Assembly (NCBI GenBank): GCA_910578455.1 | Contig: CAJTQA010000038.1 | Location: forward strand, 1-34,502 | Direction of reading: 5' to 3' | Source of the DNA: an uncultured Dorea sp. | Lineage (GTDB): Bacteria; Bacillota; Clostridia; Lachnospirales; Lachnospiraceae | DNA: 34,502 bases | In this document: piece by piece, positions 15,026 to 24,147 of the stretch | Numbering within the stretch: position 1 is the stretch's first letter | How the letters are laid out: every line of letters begins with the position of its first letter | The notes under the pieces: generated by a model | What the model saw: only the letters and a program-made list of their open reading frames with translations | What the model was told of the DNA's origin: nothing | Databases searched by the model: none | Program-made: the position numbers and the translations under genes

Positions 15026-16681
15026 GTGGTAAGAAAACTGGTTTCATATATAAAGGTAACTATTCGTGACATTTTTTTGATATGTTTTACTTGTGCTTTT
15101 ACGGTTTTTCTTACTGTTTTCAGGCCGGGAGCTGTCAGCAGATTAATAGATGAGGGATTCATACTGCAAAGCTATTCCGCAGTCTTGCTCTGGACATGTT
15201 TTATATGTATATTATCTGTTGGTGATTATGTAAGTCAGATGATACAAATTAGTGTTTTTACAAAATTGGAAAATCTGTTTACAGAAAATATGTATCAGGC
15301 ATCTCTGGAGAAAATTATGAAAATCCCGCTTAATCAAGTTCAAAACAGAAATGTAGCGGAGTTATTAAATACGGTTGAGAACGATATTTCCAGAATGACA
15401 ATATTGGTTAATAGAAATACCATAATTTATTTTGATTGTCTTTTTCAGATTGTTGGTGGAATCGCAGGTGTTTTTCTTTTGGATTACCGAATGGCTTTTG
15501 CTGTATTGTTCATTATTCCGATAAAGCAGCTGCTTGTAGTCTTTATGGCAAAAAGAAAAAAAGAATTGACGAGAAACTACATTGAGCTATGGCGGACATT
15601 TAGCACATGGTTTGGAAATCAGATAGGGGGAATTTTAGAGATTAAATTGTGGAACCTGTATGAGAAGAAAACAGGTGAGATGAAAGAAACATATCGGGAA
15701 ATCCCGCATGTAAATTGGAAAATACAGATATGGGATGGTTTGGAAGATATCAGCGGGCAACTAATAGGCTTGGCGTTGGAAGTTGTTGTGTATGTGGGAT
15801 GTGGATATCTGGCTTGTGAGGGGAAAATGAGTGTAGGGAATATACTCGCCTTTTTGACTTATACTACCTATGTATCAGGGCCGTTAAGCTGCCTTACAAG
15901 GATACCCTATTTATGGGCGGATGTTAAGCCTTCATTAGAAAGATATATGACCCTTATGGAAACAGAAGAAGAAAAGCTGGCAGGGGATGAAGAAATAAAG
16001 AAAAAACAAGGCATATATTTAAAGATGGAAAAAGTTGCCTTTGGTTATTCCGAGGAAAAAACAATTTTGGAAAACATAGATTTATCGGTGTGCAGAGGGG
16101 AAAAAATAGCGGTTATCGGAGATAATGGCGCCGGTAAAACAACATTGATCAGTCTTTTGCTTGGCTTGGATGTTCCATCAAAAGGAGAAATCAGCATGGG
16201 TGGAAACAGTATGGAAACTATGGGTCTTTCAGAATGGAGAAAAAAGTTTGCTCTTGTCAGTCAAAGACCATATTTATTTCAGGGAACCTTGAAAGACAAT
16301 GTTGATTTAGAAGGCGTGCATACAGAACAGGAGATTGAAACAATAGCAGAGCATTATGGTCTGGAGTTTGTCTTGGATAAAATAGAAAATGGTCTGCATT
16401 ATCAGATCGAAAACAATGGAACAAATCTGTCGGGCGGAGAACAGCAAAAGATTACATTTTTAAGAGCGCTTATGAAAGATGCGGAAATTGTAATATTGGA
16501 TGAGGCAACCTCAAATTGCGATGTGACATCCAGAAAAGTACTAAGGCAGGTTGTGCTGGATGATTCATTCGAAAAAACAGTAATTATAATCAGTCATTAT
16601 AGAGAAGATGTCAGTGGAGTTGACTGTGTTTATGAAATTAAAAATCGGAGTTTAATAAAAATTAAATACGATGATTTTTAA
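15026..16681 (+). CDS. ABC exporter, fused permease and ATPase, no C39 peptidase
   Basis: The 551-residue half-transporter has an exporter-type transmembrane domain over about residues 10-300 and an ATPase from about 330. The ATPase shows Walker A GDNGAGKTTLI, signature NLSGGEQQKI and Walker B IVILDEATSNCD. It starts with a GTG five bases after GGAGGAG. It lacks the N-terminal C39 peptidase domain usual in class II lanthipeptide exporters, so leader removal needs another protease. It lies directly after lanM but shares low GC with the Cys-rich-peptide cassette, so it may export that peptide, the lanthipeptide or both. It has its own LytTR-type promoter. Confidence 0.9.
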   Translation: MVRKLVSYIKVTIRDIFLICFTCAFTVFLTVFRPGAVSRLIDEGFILQSYSAVLLWTCFICILSVGDYVSQMIQISVFTKLENLFTENMYQASLEKIMKIPLNQVQNRNVAELLNTVENDISRMTILVNRNTIIYFDCLFQIVGGIAGVFLLDYRMAFAVLFIIPIKQLLVVFMAKRKKELTRNYIELWRTFSTWFGNQIGGILEIKLWNLYEKKTGEMKETYREIPHVNWKIQIWDGLEDISGQLIGLALEVVVYVGCGYLACEGKMSVGNILAFLTYTTYVSGPLSCLTRIPYLWADVKPSLERYMTLMETEEEKLAGDEEIKKKQGIYLKMEKVAFGYSEEKTILENIDLSVCRGEKIAVIGDNGAGKTTLISLLLGLDVPSKGEISMGGNSMETMGLSEWRKKFALVSQRPYLFQGTLKDNVDLEGVHTEQEIETIAEHYGLEFVLDKIENGLHYQIENNGTNLSGGEQQKITFLRALMKDAEIVILDEATSNCDVTSRKVLRQVVLDDSFEKTVIIISHYREDVSGVDCVYEIKNRSLIKIKYDDF

Positions 16682-16727
16682 TACAGGGTATAAAAATACC
16701 TGAGTTTTAGAGAGAGGAGAAGAACGT

Positions 16728-16910
16728 ATGAGAAAAGAACTGAAAAAGAAATCAGAACGGAATACGATGACAGTTGTGGCATGTGCGGCAATGAGAAAAA
16801 CGTGTACCTGCCAGGTGAAATATTGTCAGTGTGTCAGTCCAAGCATTTATGTGAAAAATGATGCAAAGCAGTATTCAAACAGTGATTCGAAGTCTTATGT
16901 AAACCATTAA
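16728..16910 (+). CDS. Cys-rich RiPP precursor, Clo7bot/CLI_3235-like
   Basis: The 60-residue peptide has a basic N-terminus (MRKELKKKSERNTM) and then a segment with five Cys (VVACAAMRKTCTCQVKYCQC). A Ser/Asn/Lys/Tyr-rich tail follows. The basic start, a Thr-Val turn and closely spaced Cys pairs resemble the Cys-rich precursors that accompany CcpM-type radical SAM maturases in clostridia; that match is from memory of the family, not a search. A GAGAGGAGAA ribosome site precedes it and a hairpin follows. The maturase is 4.7 kb downstream, on the far side of an FtsX-type ABC module. Confidence 0.75.
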   Translation: MRKELKKKSERNTMTVVACAAMRKTCTCQVKYCQCVSPSIYVKNDAKQYSNSDSKSYVNH

Positions 16911-16921
16911 TAATAGGTTTG

Positions 16922-16957
16922 CCCTATGCACAGAATCACAACTGTGTATAGGGTTTG
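16922..16957 (+). terminator. Hairpin after the Cys-rich precursor
   Basis: CCCTATGCACAG at 16922-16933 pairs with CTGTGTATAGGG at 16942-16953 (one G-T pair). It is followed by TTTGTTG, a weak T tract. It could attenuate transcription so that the precursor is made in excess, or protect the 3' end. Confidence 0.7.
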
Positions 16958-16973
16958 TTGAAGGGAGGAACTC

Positions 16974-18425
16974 ATGGAACCTGTAAAACGCGGAATAAAA
17001 TACTTACTATACCACCGCTGGAAGACGCTGCTTATTTTCTGCATATACAGCGTCCTGTTTTCCATCCTTTTGATCATGGTGGTGATGAACCTGTCATCGG
17101 GGCGTTTCATCGAGGACACCCAGAAAGCAATCGGAAATGCCGTCTATATCCGGAAAGTGCGGGATGAGGGCTATGGGAGGCGGAACAACCTTGGGATATT
17201 TTCCGATGCCGAGATTGAGATGCTGACGCAGGATAAGGATGTGGACTTCTATAACGTGCTGGTAAGGCAGTATGGGAACGTGGTGGACGGAGAGGTCTAT
17301 ATAAAGGAAAAAGAACGGTATAAAAAGAAACAGGAATTACATCCAGATATATTTGAAGACAGCGACAACTGTACTTTCATAGGGGTGTCAAACAGTCGGT
17401 ACGCGCCCTTTTTCGCAGGAGCGGGATTCCGCCTTAAGGAGGGAACCGGGATTACAGAAGAGGACGAAGGGGAGCCGGTGGCGCTGGTATCGGAAACGCT
17501 GGCAGCATTAAATGGCTGGAAAGTAGGAGATACTGTCAAGCTGGGAACGACAAAGTGTTTGGGTATGCTAAAGAGCATAGAGTTCGATGTCCGGATAAAG
17601 GGAATATACGGAGCTCCGAAAGAATCCTTTGTTAATCAGACAGGCTATTATACCCCGGATGAGTTGCAGGAAAATTATATATTCCTTCCATGGGATACTC
17701 CGTACAAGCTGGATCCTGTCTCTTACCAGCCGGTCATGGCATTCGTCTATTTGAAGAGCAGTGATGCGATACCGGGGTTTATCGGACGTATGAAAGAAGA
17801 ATTCGGGGAAGAGAGCCCGGACTTGACGCAAAGCGGCTGGATGGACAAGTATGAGTATAGCTGGGATGAGGAGTGGAATGAGCTTGTCAGCGGGCCCATG
17901 AGAGAGATTCATAATGTGGCGGATGCCGCCATGTGGATTGTATTGGCGGGGGTAGTGCTTTCGGTATTCCTTATATCCCTCAGTGAACTGCAGGGGCGGA
18001 AAAAAGAGATGGGCATCTGGCTTGCCTGCGGGGAAAGGCGCTCTAAGATTATGGGTCAGATATTAACGGAGAGGATGGTTCCGATTCTGGCCGCGCTTAT
18101 CATCGCCGTATCTGCCGGGTTCGCAACGGCGGGAGCGGTAAGCGCCGGGGTGGTCGGGAACAGTTCGGCTCAGATCAACCGGCAGCTAAAGCAGGACAGG
18201 GAGAACGTGGACTTTTGGGAATACATTTACAGCATGGAGGAGGAATTAAGGCAGGGATACTATGACTTTTATAACCTGGAAAATACAGTGGACACCTATG
18301 GGAGCAGATATGAGATCCTTTTTGCTGCCGCCGGATGGTATCTGGCTCTGGCAGTTGTCTTAGGCTTTCAGACCTGTGTCTTTTTAAATAAGAGGCCGGC
18401 GGTTTTGCTGGGGAGAGAAGAGTAG
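16974..18425 (+). CDS. FtsX-type ABC transporter permease 1
   Basis: The 483-residue protein has one transmembrane helix near residues 18-38 and an extracellular domain of about 270 residues. Two helices follow near 315-335 and 360-390 and a last one near 450-470, the MacB/FtsX arrangement. The stretch SELQGRKKEMGIWLACGERRSKI after the second helix is typical of FtsX permeases. GGGAGG precedes the ATG. It forms a unit with a second permease and an ATPase. Such trios near lantibiotic genes often expel or release peptides from the membrane and give self-protection; that role is inferred from context. Confidence 0.87.
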   Translation: MEPVKRGIKYLLYHRWKTLLIFCIYSVLFSILLIMVVMNLSSGRFIEDTQKAIGNAVYIRKVRDEGYGRRNNLGIFSDAEIEMLTQDKDVDFYNVLVRQYGNVVDGEVYIKEKERYKKKQELHPDIFEDSDNCTFIGVSNSRYAPFFAGAGFRLKEGTGITEEDEGEPVALVSETLAALNGWKVGDTVKLGTTKCLGMLKSIEFDVRIKGIYGAPKESFVNQTGYYTPDELQENYIFLPWDTPYKLDPVSYQPVMAFVYLKSSDAIPGFIGRMKEEFGEESPDLTQSGWMDKYEYSWDEEWNELVSGPMREIHNVADAAMWIVLAGVVLSVFLISLSELQGRKKEMGIWLACGERRSKIMGQILTERMVPILAALIIAVSAGFATAGAVSAGVVGNSSAQINRQLKQDRENVDFWEYIYSMEEELRQGYYDFYNLENTVDTYGSRYEILFAAAGWYLALAVVLGFQTCVFLNKRPAVLLGREE

Positions 18426-18434
18426 GAGGCCAGG

Positions 18435-19739
18435 ATGAGGAATGTAAAACGGAGTTTAAAAAGCATCAGATATCATTGGAAACGGAATGTGTTTATCATG
18501 GCGGCGCTTTTAGTGGTCATGGTCTTGCTCCTTGGCATGGCATCGCTGAAGGAAAATGTAAAAGATGTGGTGGCGGCAACCGGGAGACGCATAGGGGCAG
18601 ACCTGACCCTGCGCCGGGAAGGCGCGACCTCCGAAAGTTTTTACCGCAGGAATTATTATCCGGCGGAATCGGTGAAAGAGATAGAAAAGTGGGGAGAGGT
18701 CAACGCGGCTGATTATATCTCAATGGCGAATGCAAAAGGGGTGGACGTAAAGGAATTTCCGTCTCATTACCAGGAGCTGTCAAAACAGTCTTTTGAGGAT
18801 AATGGACTGGATTACTATGAGGATAAATATGAAGGGAATGAAGAGGCGAAAGCGGCAGGGGAGATTACGGTGATAGGCGTCAGCAGCCTTGAGAAGGCTT
18901 GGGAGTTTAAGCGGAGAGGAGCAGAAGTCATCTCGGGGCGAGGGTTTGACGAGACGGACGCAGACCGCGCGGTGGCAGTCGTCAGTGAGATGTTCCTGAG
19001 GAATAATCCGGTGAAAAAAGTGGGGGATGAGATTACGCTTAAAAATGTCCTAAACCCCGGGCGCACCATGACGGCGGAGATTATCGGTGTTCATACAGAG
19101 GCGGTGGAAAGCGACCTGATTGCCAAAAGTACATGCAACTATATCTACGTTCCCCTGGAACAATGCTTAAAGTTTAACGGAGGAGACATCATACAGGCGA
19201 CTTTCCATACGGACGCCCCAGAAAGGTGCGACGAGCTGGCGGAAGATATGAAAGACTTGATGAAACAGGAGACAGGAGGAGAGTTTACCGTGTATGAAGA
19301 GCGCATGATGTACCTGGCGGCAATCACGCCTCTGAACGGGGTGGCAAAGACGAGCCGGGCTATGTTTTATACCGTGTATGCAATCTTGTTGCTGATCCTT
19401 TTGATGCTTTCCGTAAGATTTTTTAGTGAATGCCGGAAAGAGATTGGCATATGGATATCCTTGGGCGAAAAAAAGAGGAATATATTGACGCAGAAGGTTC
19501 TGGAATCCGCGCTGCCGGTTCTGGCGGGGATGGCGGCAGGAACGTGTATCGCGCTCCGTATGGAGGAGACGGTGGGCGGATGGATCGCAGGGAGCTTTGG
19601 GCTGTCCGGGTGCGCTGATTTTCATATTGCCGCCGGATATGCCCTGGAGATGGTCATCCTTACAGCAGTGTTTGAGACGGTGGTGACAGCGGTTATCCTT
19701 TTCCGGATGTTCCGGCTGAAGGGGAAAGAATTATTATGA
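18435..19739 (+). CDS. FtsX-type ABC transporter permease 2
   Basis: The 434-residue permease has the same layout as its upstream neighbour: N-terminal helix near residues 14-33, a large extracellular domain, and three C-terminal helices. The coupling segment is SECRKEIGIWISLGEKKRNIL. It starts nine bases after the first permease stop and ends four bases before the GTG that opens the ATPase frame. Two different permeases with one ATPase suggests a heterodimer. GC content is visibly higher than in the flanking exporter and maturase genes (36 G/C of 60 bases at 18901-18960). Confidence 0.86.
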   Translation: MRNVKRSLKSIRYHWKRNVFIMAALLVVMVLLLGMASLKENVKDVVAATGRRIGADLTLRREGATSESFYRRNYYPAESVKEIEKWGEVNAADYISMANAKGVDVKEFPSHYQELSKQSFEDNGLDYYEDKYEGNEEAKAAGEITVIGVSSLEKAWEFKRRGAEVISGRGFDETDADRAVAVVSEMFLRNNPVKKVGDEITLKNVLNPGRTMTAEIIGVHTEAVESDLIAKSTCNYIYVPLEQCLKFNGGDIIQATFHTDAPERCDELAEDMKDLMKQETGGEFTVYEERMMYLAAITPLNGVAKTSRAMFYTVYAILLLILLMLSVRFFSECRKEIGIWISLGEKKRNILTQKVLESALPVLAGMAAGTCIALRMEETVGGWIAGSFGLSGCADFHIAAGYALEMVILTAVFETVVTAVILFRMFRLKGKELL

Positions 19740-19752
19740 CGAGGTGCGTGTG

Positions 19753-20436
19753 ATGGGGAAAGAGATTCTTAAGATGGAAAACGTCACTTATTATTATCCG
19801 GCAAAATCGGGAAATGTGGAGATATTGGAAAACGTGGACTACTGCTTTGAGACGGGAAAGCTCTATACGGTGATGGGGCCTTCCGGCTCGGGGAAGACGA
19901 CGACGCTCTCCCTCCTTGAGGGCCTGGATGTGCCGAAGGAGGGAAAAGTATTGTTTGAGGGGAAAGATATCTCACAGATAAATGGGAACCTATATCGCGG
20001 ACAGCATATAGGGATCATTTTCCAGTCCTATAACCTGTTCCCTTACCTGAATGCGCGGGAGAATGTGGAGGTGTCCATGGAGATTTCCGGAAAAAGGGAG
20101 AAAAAGAAAGAGAAAGCCTGTGAGCTTTTAAGAAAGATGGGGCTTAAGGAGGAGCAGTACGGGCGCGGGATTGAGCAGCTCTCGGGAGGGGAACAGCAGA
20201 GGGTCGCCATTGCGCGCGCGCTGGCAACGGACGCGCAGGTGATACTGGCAGACGAGCCTACGGGGAATCTGGACAAGGATACGGCGGAAGAGATCAGGGA
20301 TTTATTTGCAGATATCGCTCATGAGTTGGGGAAATGTGTGATTGTGGTGACACACTCTCAGGCATTTTCGCAGAAGGCGGATGTGGTGGTGGAGCTGGAG
20401 GGGAAACGGCTTAAGGCTGTGCAAGTAAGAGGATAG
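19753..20436 (+). CDS. ABC transporter ATP-binding protein (MacB/LolD type)
   Basis: The 227-residue ATPase shows Walker A GPSGSGKTTTL near residue 41, signature LSGGEQQRV near 142 and Walker B VILADEPTGNLD near 162, followed by a conserved His in VVTHS. The ADEPTGNLD wording is typical of MacB/LolD/FtsE-type ATPases that power FtsX permeases. The ATG at 19753 is preferred over the upstream GTGs. It completes the module begun at 16974. The next gene starts 17 bases later, so transcription probably continues into the maturation cassette. Confidence 0.93.
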   Translation: MGKEILKMENVTYYYPAKSGNVEILENVDYCFETGKLYTVMGPSGSGKTTTLSLLEGLDVPKEGKVLFEGKDISQINGNLYRGQHIGIIFQSYNLFPYLNARENVEVSMEISGKREKKKEKACELLRKMGLKEEQYGRGIEQLSGGEQQRVAIARALATDAQVILADEPTGNLDKDTAEEIRDLFADIAHELGKCVIVVTHSQAFSQKADVVVELEGKRLKAVQVRG

Positions 20437-20453
20437 GAAGTCTGAAGGGAAAA

Positions 20454-21584
20454 ATGGTTTCGATAGCGGTATTAGATGACGGGATATTTATTGATTGTCG
20501 TAAAGTCATGAAAAAAGTGACGGAATATTTATTTGTTGATGAATATGGGAAAATATTGCCTGCTGAAAAAATTGGTTGTCAGACAGTGACACATGGAGGA
20601 TTGTGTGCGTATATCATACAGGATGTTTTTTCGGATGTGGAATTTACAAGTATCCGCATTTTGAATAAAGAGGGAAGAGGAAAAGCAGAACACTTAGCAG
20701 CAGCATTAAATTGGTGTCTGGATAGAAATTACGAAATTATACATATGAGTCTGACTACTAACAGTTATTATGATTATGTACTTTTAAAGCCTATTGTAAG
20801 TAGATTGATATCAAAAAAAAGGATTTTGGTGTCTTCGCTTTCCAATGAACAGGTTGTATCATATCCGGCGGCTTTTCCTGGAGTTTTTGCTGCATTTATG
20901 GATAATTCCGGGTTTTTAAAAGATTCTGCACTTGGAGTCTTTTATTCGCATGGAATCAATAAAGATTTTGTTATGGTTCATTATCAAAAAACGTTTTATA
21001 CCGATACAGGAGAGATTTGTGAATTGAAAGGAGCCAATAGTTTTGCTGCTGCTGTTTTGTCAGGCGGCCTTGCTCAGATAATTCAAAATAAGAGAACGGG
21101 TTCAGAGGTTACAGACTATATTTCAGATTTGAGAAAAACCGGAAGAATACAGGAAGGAAGATTAATAAGAATCAGACCAGGGGGATGCAGCAGGACAATT
21201 CCTGTGGTAAGAATTGAAAATGATGAAGAAGTACTGGGATGGATTAAGGGATTTTTTGAAAATAAAGGATATGAAGTAGCTGCTTTTTGTGGCAGCGGAA
21301 GTAATATCGGTATTCCCTTGTCATTTTATCTGGAGAATGAAAAAACAATAGAAGAAAGTTTTTTTGAAAATATGGAAACTATTTACTCTCCGGATATGAT
21401 AATTCTTGGCGGAGATTTAGAGAAATACCCAGTCAAGGCGGAGGTAGAATGTTTGGTCTGTCTTGAAAATCATTTTCTGACGCTTAAATGGAAAAATGGC
21501 AAACAAGATTGTTTTAAGAACAAAGATGAGGCATTAAGTTTTTTAGAGCTTAGATTACAGGAGGACGTATCAGAATGCAGTTAG
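20454..21584 (+). CDS. S8 subtilase-like protein of the RiPP cassette
   Basis: The 376-residue protein has an N-terminal subtilase domain with the apparent triad Asp8 (AVLDDGI), His47 (THGG) and Ser196 (GANSFAAA). The oxyanion Asn lies in SLSNEQVVSYPAAFPGVFA. It has no signal peptide or propeptide, so it should act in the cytoplasm. After about residue 250 comes a second domain (GYEVAAFCGSGSNIGIPLSF to IILGGDL) that I cannot assign. S8 proteins are known beside CcpM-type maturases and could remove the leader. It starts after GAAGGGA and overlaps the maturase start by ten bases. The serine site lacks the usual GTS wording, so reduced or altered activity is possible. Confidence 0.8.
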   Translation: MVSIAVLDDGIFIDCRKVMKKVTEYLFVDEYGKILPAEKIGCQTVTHGGLCAYIIQDVFSDVEFTSIRILNKEGRGKAEHLAAALNWCLDRNYEIIHMSLTTNSYYDYVLLKPIVSRLISKKRILVSSLSNEQVVSYPAAFPGVFAAFMDNSGFLKDSALGVFYSHGINKDFVMVHYQKTFYTDTGEICELKGANSFAAAVLSGGLAQIIQNKRTGSEVTDYISDLRKTGRIQEGRLIRIRPGGCSRTIPVVRIENDEEVLGWIKGFFENKGYEVAAFCGSGSNIGIPLSFYLENEKTIEESFFENMETIYSPDMIILGGDLEKYPVKAEVECLVCLENHFLTLKWKNGKQDCFKNKDEALSFLELRLQEDVSECS

Positions 21585-23026
21585 AAGAAAACAAGCTTCC
21601 GTTTATACATTTGTTTCAGACGGCTGCGGGTAGTTATTTTTATGATGTGAATTGTAATCGTTCTGTACATGTAAGTGATGAGGCTTACAGTGTGCTTTTA
21701 AAGCAGCAAAAGAAAGAAAACGATATTAAGATATCCTCCACTGTAGAAAAAGAACTTGCAGGATTGAAAGAAGAGGGTTTTTTAAAAGATATTCACATAA
21801 AAAAGGTTAAACATCCTTTCACGGATATTTTACAATACCATCTGGAGTCAAAATTAAAGCTTTTGATTTTGCAAGTGACACAGAACTGTAATTTGAGATG
21901 TGAATATTGTGTTTATTCAGGAGATTATCAGAACCGCATTCATTCAAACCGAAAAATGCCATTTCACATAGCAAAAAAATCAATGGATTACTTTATTGAA
22001 CATTCCAGAAACGTTGAGCAGTTGTTAATGTCCTTCTATGGCGGAGAACCCTGTCTGAATTTTAAACTGATTCAGCAATGTGTAGAATATATGGAAGAGG
22101 CAGCAGAAGGTAAAAGTGTACTTTACAGTCTTACGACAAATGCAACTTTACTCAATAAAAAGATAATTGATTTCTTTGCAAAGCATCATTTCAGGATGAT
22201 GATTAGTTTGGACGGCCCGAAGGAAATCCATGATAAACACCGGAAGTTTTCTGGCTCGGGAGAAGGATCGTTTGATACAGTGCTGAGGAATATGAAATAT
22301 ATTAAAGAAGAGTATCCAGAGTTTTTTCAAGAAGGCGTTCATTTTAACACGGTCCTGGATGTGGAAAATGAGTTCAAGATAATTGATGATTTTGTAAGTG
22401 GTAATGATATACTTTCCGGAGCGGAGTTCAAAGCTGCCAGTATAGATACGAAAAACACTGACAAGAGATATCTTACGAACCCACGTTACTGGGAAGAAAT
22501 AAATTATGAATATTTTAAGATGATGCTGGAGTTATTAGGCAAAATTCCGACGGGAAGTTCCTCAAAGCTTTTGCAGGATTATAAAGAGGATTTAAGAAGT
22601 GCGTTAGAAGAAAATGATAATATGGAAAGTGAAGTGCTGCCAGAGGAATGTCATCATGGAGGGCCGTGCCTGCCGGGAGCTACCAGGCTTTTTGTGACGG
22701 TAGATGGCGACTTTTATCCCTGTGAAAAAGTCAGTGAGGAGCTAAGAGAGGCAATTATCGGAAATGTAGAAGAAGGTATAAACCTGGAACTTGCAAAGAA
22801 GAATTTGAATTTTGATGTTGCAAATGCAAAAAAATGTAACGAATGCTGGGCATATTTAAAATGCCGGCAGTGTCCTGCATTTTCAAGCTGCAATTTAGAG
22901 ACACTGGATAAAGTTAAAAATCAGTATTGCAAAAACACACGCAACAGTGCAGAAGAGGAATTGATGGATGTAAGTATCTTACAGGTTCTGGGGTGTGACT
23001 ATTATGTAACAGAAAAAAAGGACTGA
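21575..23026 (+). CDS. ccpM: Radical SAM/SPASM peptide maturase (CcpM-like)
   Basis: The 483-residue enzyme begins with an N-terminal region that may bind the precursor leader. The radical SAM core has the CxxxCxxC motif at Cys105, Cys109 and Cys112 (CNLRCEYC), GGEP near residue 155 and SLDGPKEIHDKHR near 211. A C-terminal SPASM domain has Cys in CHHGGPCLPG, YPCEK, CNECWAYLKCRQC and later, to bind extra iron-sulfur clusters. Related enzymes form thioether or other cross-links in Cys-rich peptides. The substrate is probably the 60-residue peptide at 16728. The CcpM name rests on the conjunction of neighbours; the exact chemistry is unknown. Confidence 0.88.
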   Translation: MQLEENKLPFIHLFQTAAGSYFYDVNCNRSVHVSDEAYSVLLKQQKKENDIKISSTVEKELAGLKEEGFLKDIHIKKVKHPFTDILQYHLESKLKLLILQVTQNCNLRCEYCVYSGDYQNRIHSNRKMPFHIAKKSMDYFIEHSRNVEQLLMSFYGGEPCLNFKLIQQCVEYMEEAAEGKSVLYSLTTNATLLNKKIIDFFAKHHFRMMISLDGPKEIHDKHRKFSGSGEGSFDTVLRNMKYIKEEYPEFFQEGVHFNTVLDVENEFKIIDDFVSGNDILSGAEFKAASIDTKNTDKRYLTNPRYWEEINYEYFKMMLELLGKIPTGSSSKLLQDYKEDLRSALEENDNMESEVLPEECHHGGPCLPGATRLFVTVDGDFYPCEKVSEELREAIIGNVEEGINLELAKKNLNFDVANAKKCNECWAYLKCRQCPAFSSCNLETLDKVKNQYCKNTRNSAEEELMDVSILQVLGCDYYVTEKKD

Positions 23027-23030
23027 AGTT

Positions 23031-24092
23031 ATGGATATAAAATATAAAACACTAATATACCCGTATAACAGAACAGTGAAAGGATTAATAAAATACCAGG
23101 AGCTTTTGGATGGACTGGAGGTTGAGGCAGTAGTTATACCTAAAGGATGGGGTGAAAAAGGAGAAGTTATAAAAAGCATTTCCGGAAAAAGTATCGTTGT
23201 AAAAGATGATTTTGAAGAAGAGATTTTGAGATGTGATGTTGTGTGGTTTGTAGAAGACGGCATCTGCTCGTTGCCCGAAAAATTATTAAAGGACAAAATA
23301 GAAAAAACAGCAGAAATGGGAAAGAAGTTTATATTTTCAAGGCATGAGTCAATTTTTATGGAAAAATATAATATGGATTTATTGCCGGCTCCTAATTGTA
23401 GAGAAAAACAGATAGAAATAAAATATACAAATCGGCTGATTCCCAACGATGTACCGGTGATTGTTGTGGCAAGTGATTTTAAAACTCCGGATAAGGCAGA
23501 GATTGAAATTGCGCTTAGATATGAACTGCAGAAGAAGGGGTATAATGTTTCGTCTATTTTTTCTTTTTCAGGTGGAGAATATATGGGGGGACATTCTTTC
23601 CCAGATTTTATGAATGATCAGAAAAAATCTGAAAGTGACAAAATCATATTATACAATCATAATGTCAGATTGATTGCGGCAGACGAAAAGCCCGATGTTT
23701 TCATAGTAGGAATTCCAGGAGAAGTACTGCCATACTCTAATACGATTCATAATGAGTTCGGTATTCGGACTTTTGAGATTACAAATGCAATTTCAAGTGA
23801 CTTTACAGTGTTGTGTACAATATACAGAGAAGGTCTTTTGGAGGAGCTAGACACAGAAAGGCAAATGCTTTTTGAAAAGTATGGACTAAATGTAGAATGT
23901 ATCCATCTTTCCCCATATATTTGGGATGTCCAGGATGACGTAGGAAATCAAACAGAAGGAGCAGTTTTAGAAACAGACAAAAAATTTCTCTATGATCACG
24001 TATCAGAACTGGATAAAAAAGATATTTGGAATTTAAGTGAATATAAAAATATTCAAATAGTAACAAATAAAATAATTGAATTGCTTTCTTAA
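23031..24092 (+). CDS. Peptide maturation system protein, TIGR04066-like
   Basis: The 353-residue protein begins KTLIYPYNRTVKGLIKY. It has mixed alpha/beta character and an N-terminal region of about 100 residues that looks nucleotide- or flavodoxin-fold-like (VVIPKGWGEKG, DVVWFVEDG). A second half contains IVVASDFKTPDKAEIEIALRYELQKKGYNV and VFIVGIPGEVLPYS. This pattern and its place directly after the radical SAM gene match the family catalogued as a peptide maturation system protein in clostridial RiPP cassettes. No enzymatic role is established for it. It starts four bases after the maturase stop. Confidence 0.72.
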   Translation: MDIKYKTLIYPYNRTVKGLIKYQELLDGLEVEAVVIPKGWGEKGEVIKSISGKSIVVKDDFEEEILRCDVVWFVEDGICSLPEKLLKDKIEKTAEMGKKFIFSRHESIFMEKYNMDLLPAPNCREKQIEIKYTNRLIPNDVPVIVVASDFKTPDKAEIEIALRYELQKKGYNVSSIFSFSGGEYMGGHSFPDFMNDQKKSESDKIILYNHNVRLIAADEKPDVFIVGIPGEVLPYSNTIHNEFGIRTFEITNAISSDFTVLCTIYREGLLEELDTERQMLFEKYGLNVECIHLSPYIWDVQDDVGNQTEGAVLETDKKFLYDHVSELDKKDIWNLSEYKNIQIVTNKIIELLS

Positions 24093-24147
24093 AATAACGG
24101 AAAATGGTGTAAATATTTTAAAACAGAAGAAAGTGGTGTGGCTTAAA

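Noticed and set aside
15026..16681. LanT-type exporter with leader peptidase
   Set aside because: The N-terminus goes directly into the membrane domain; there is no C39 peptidase region with catalytic Cys and His.
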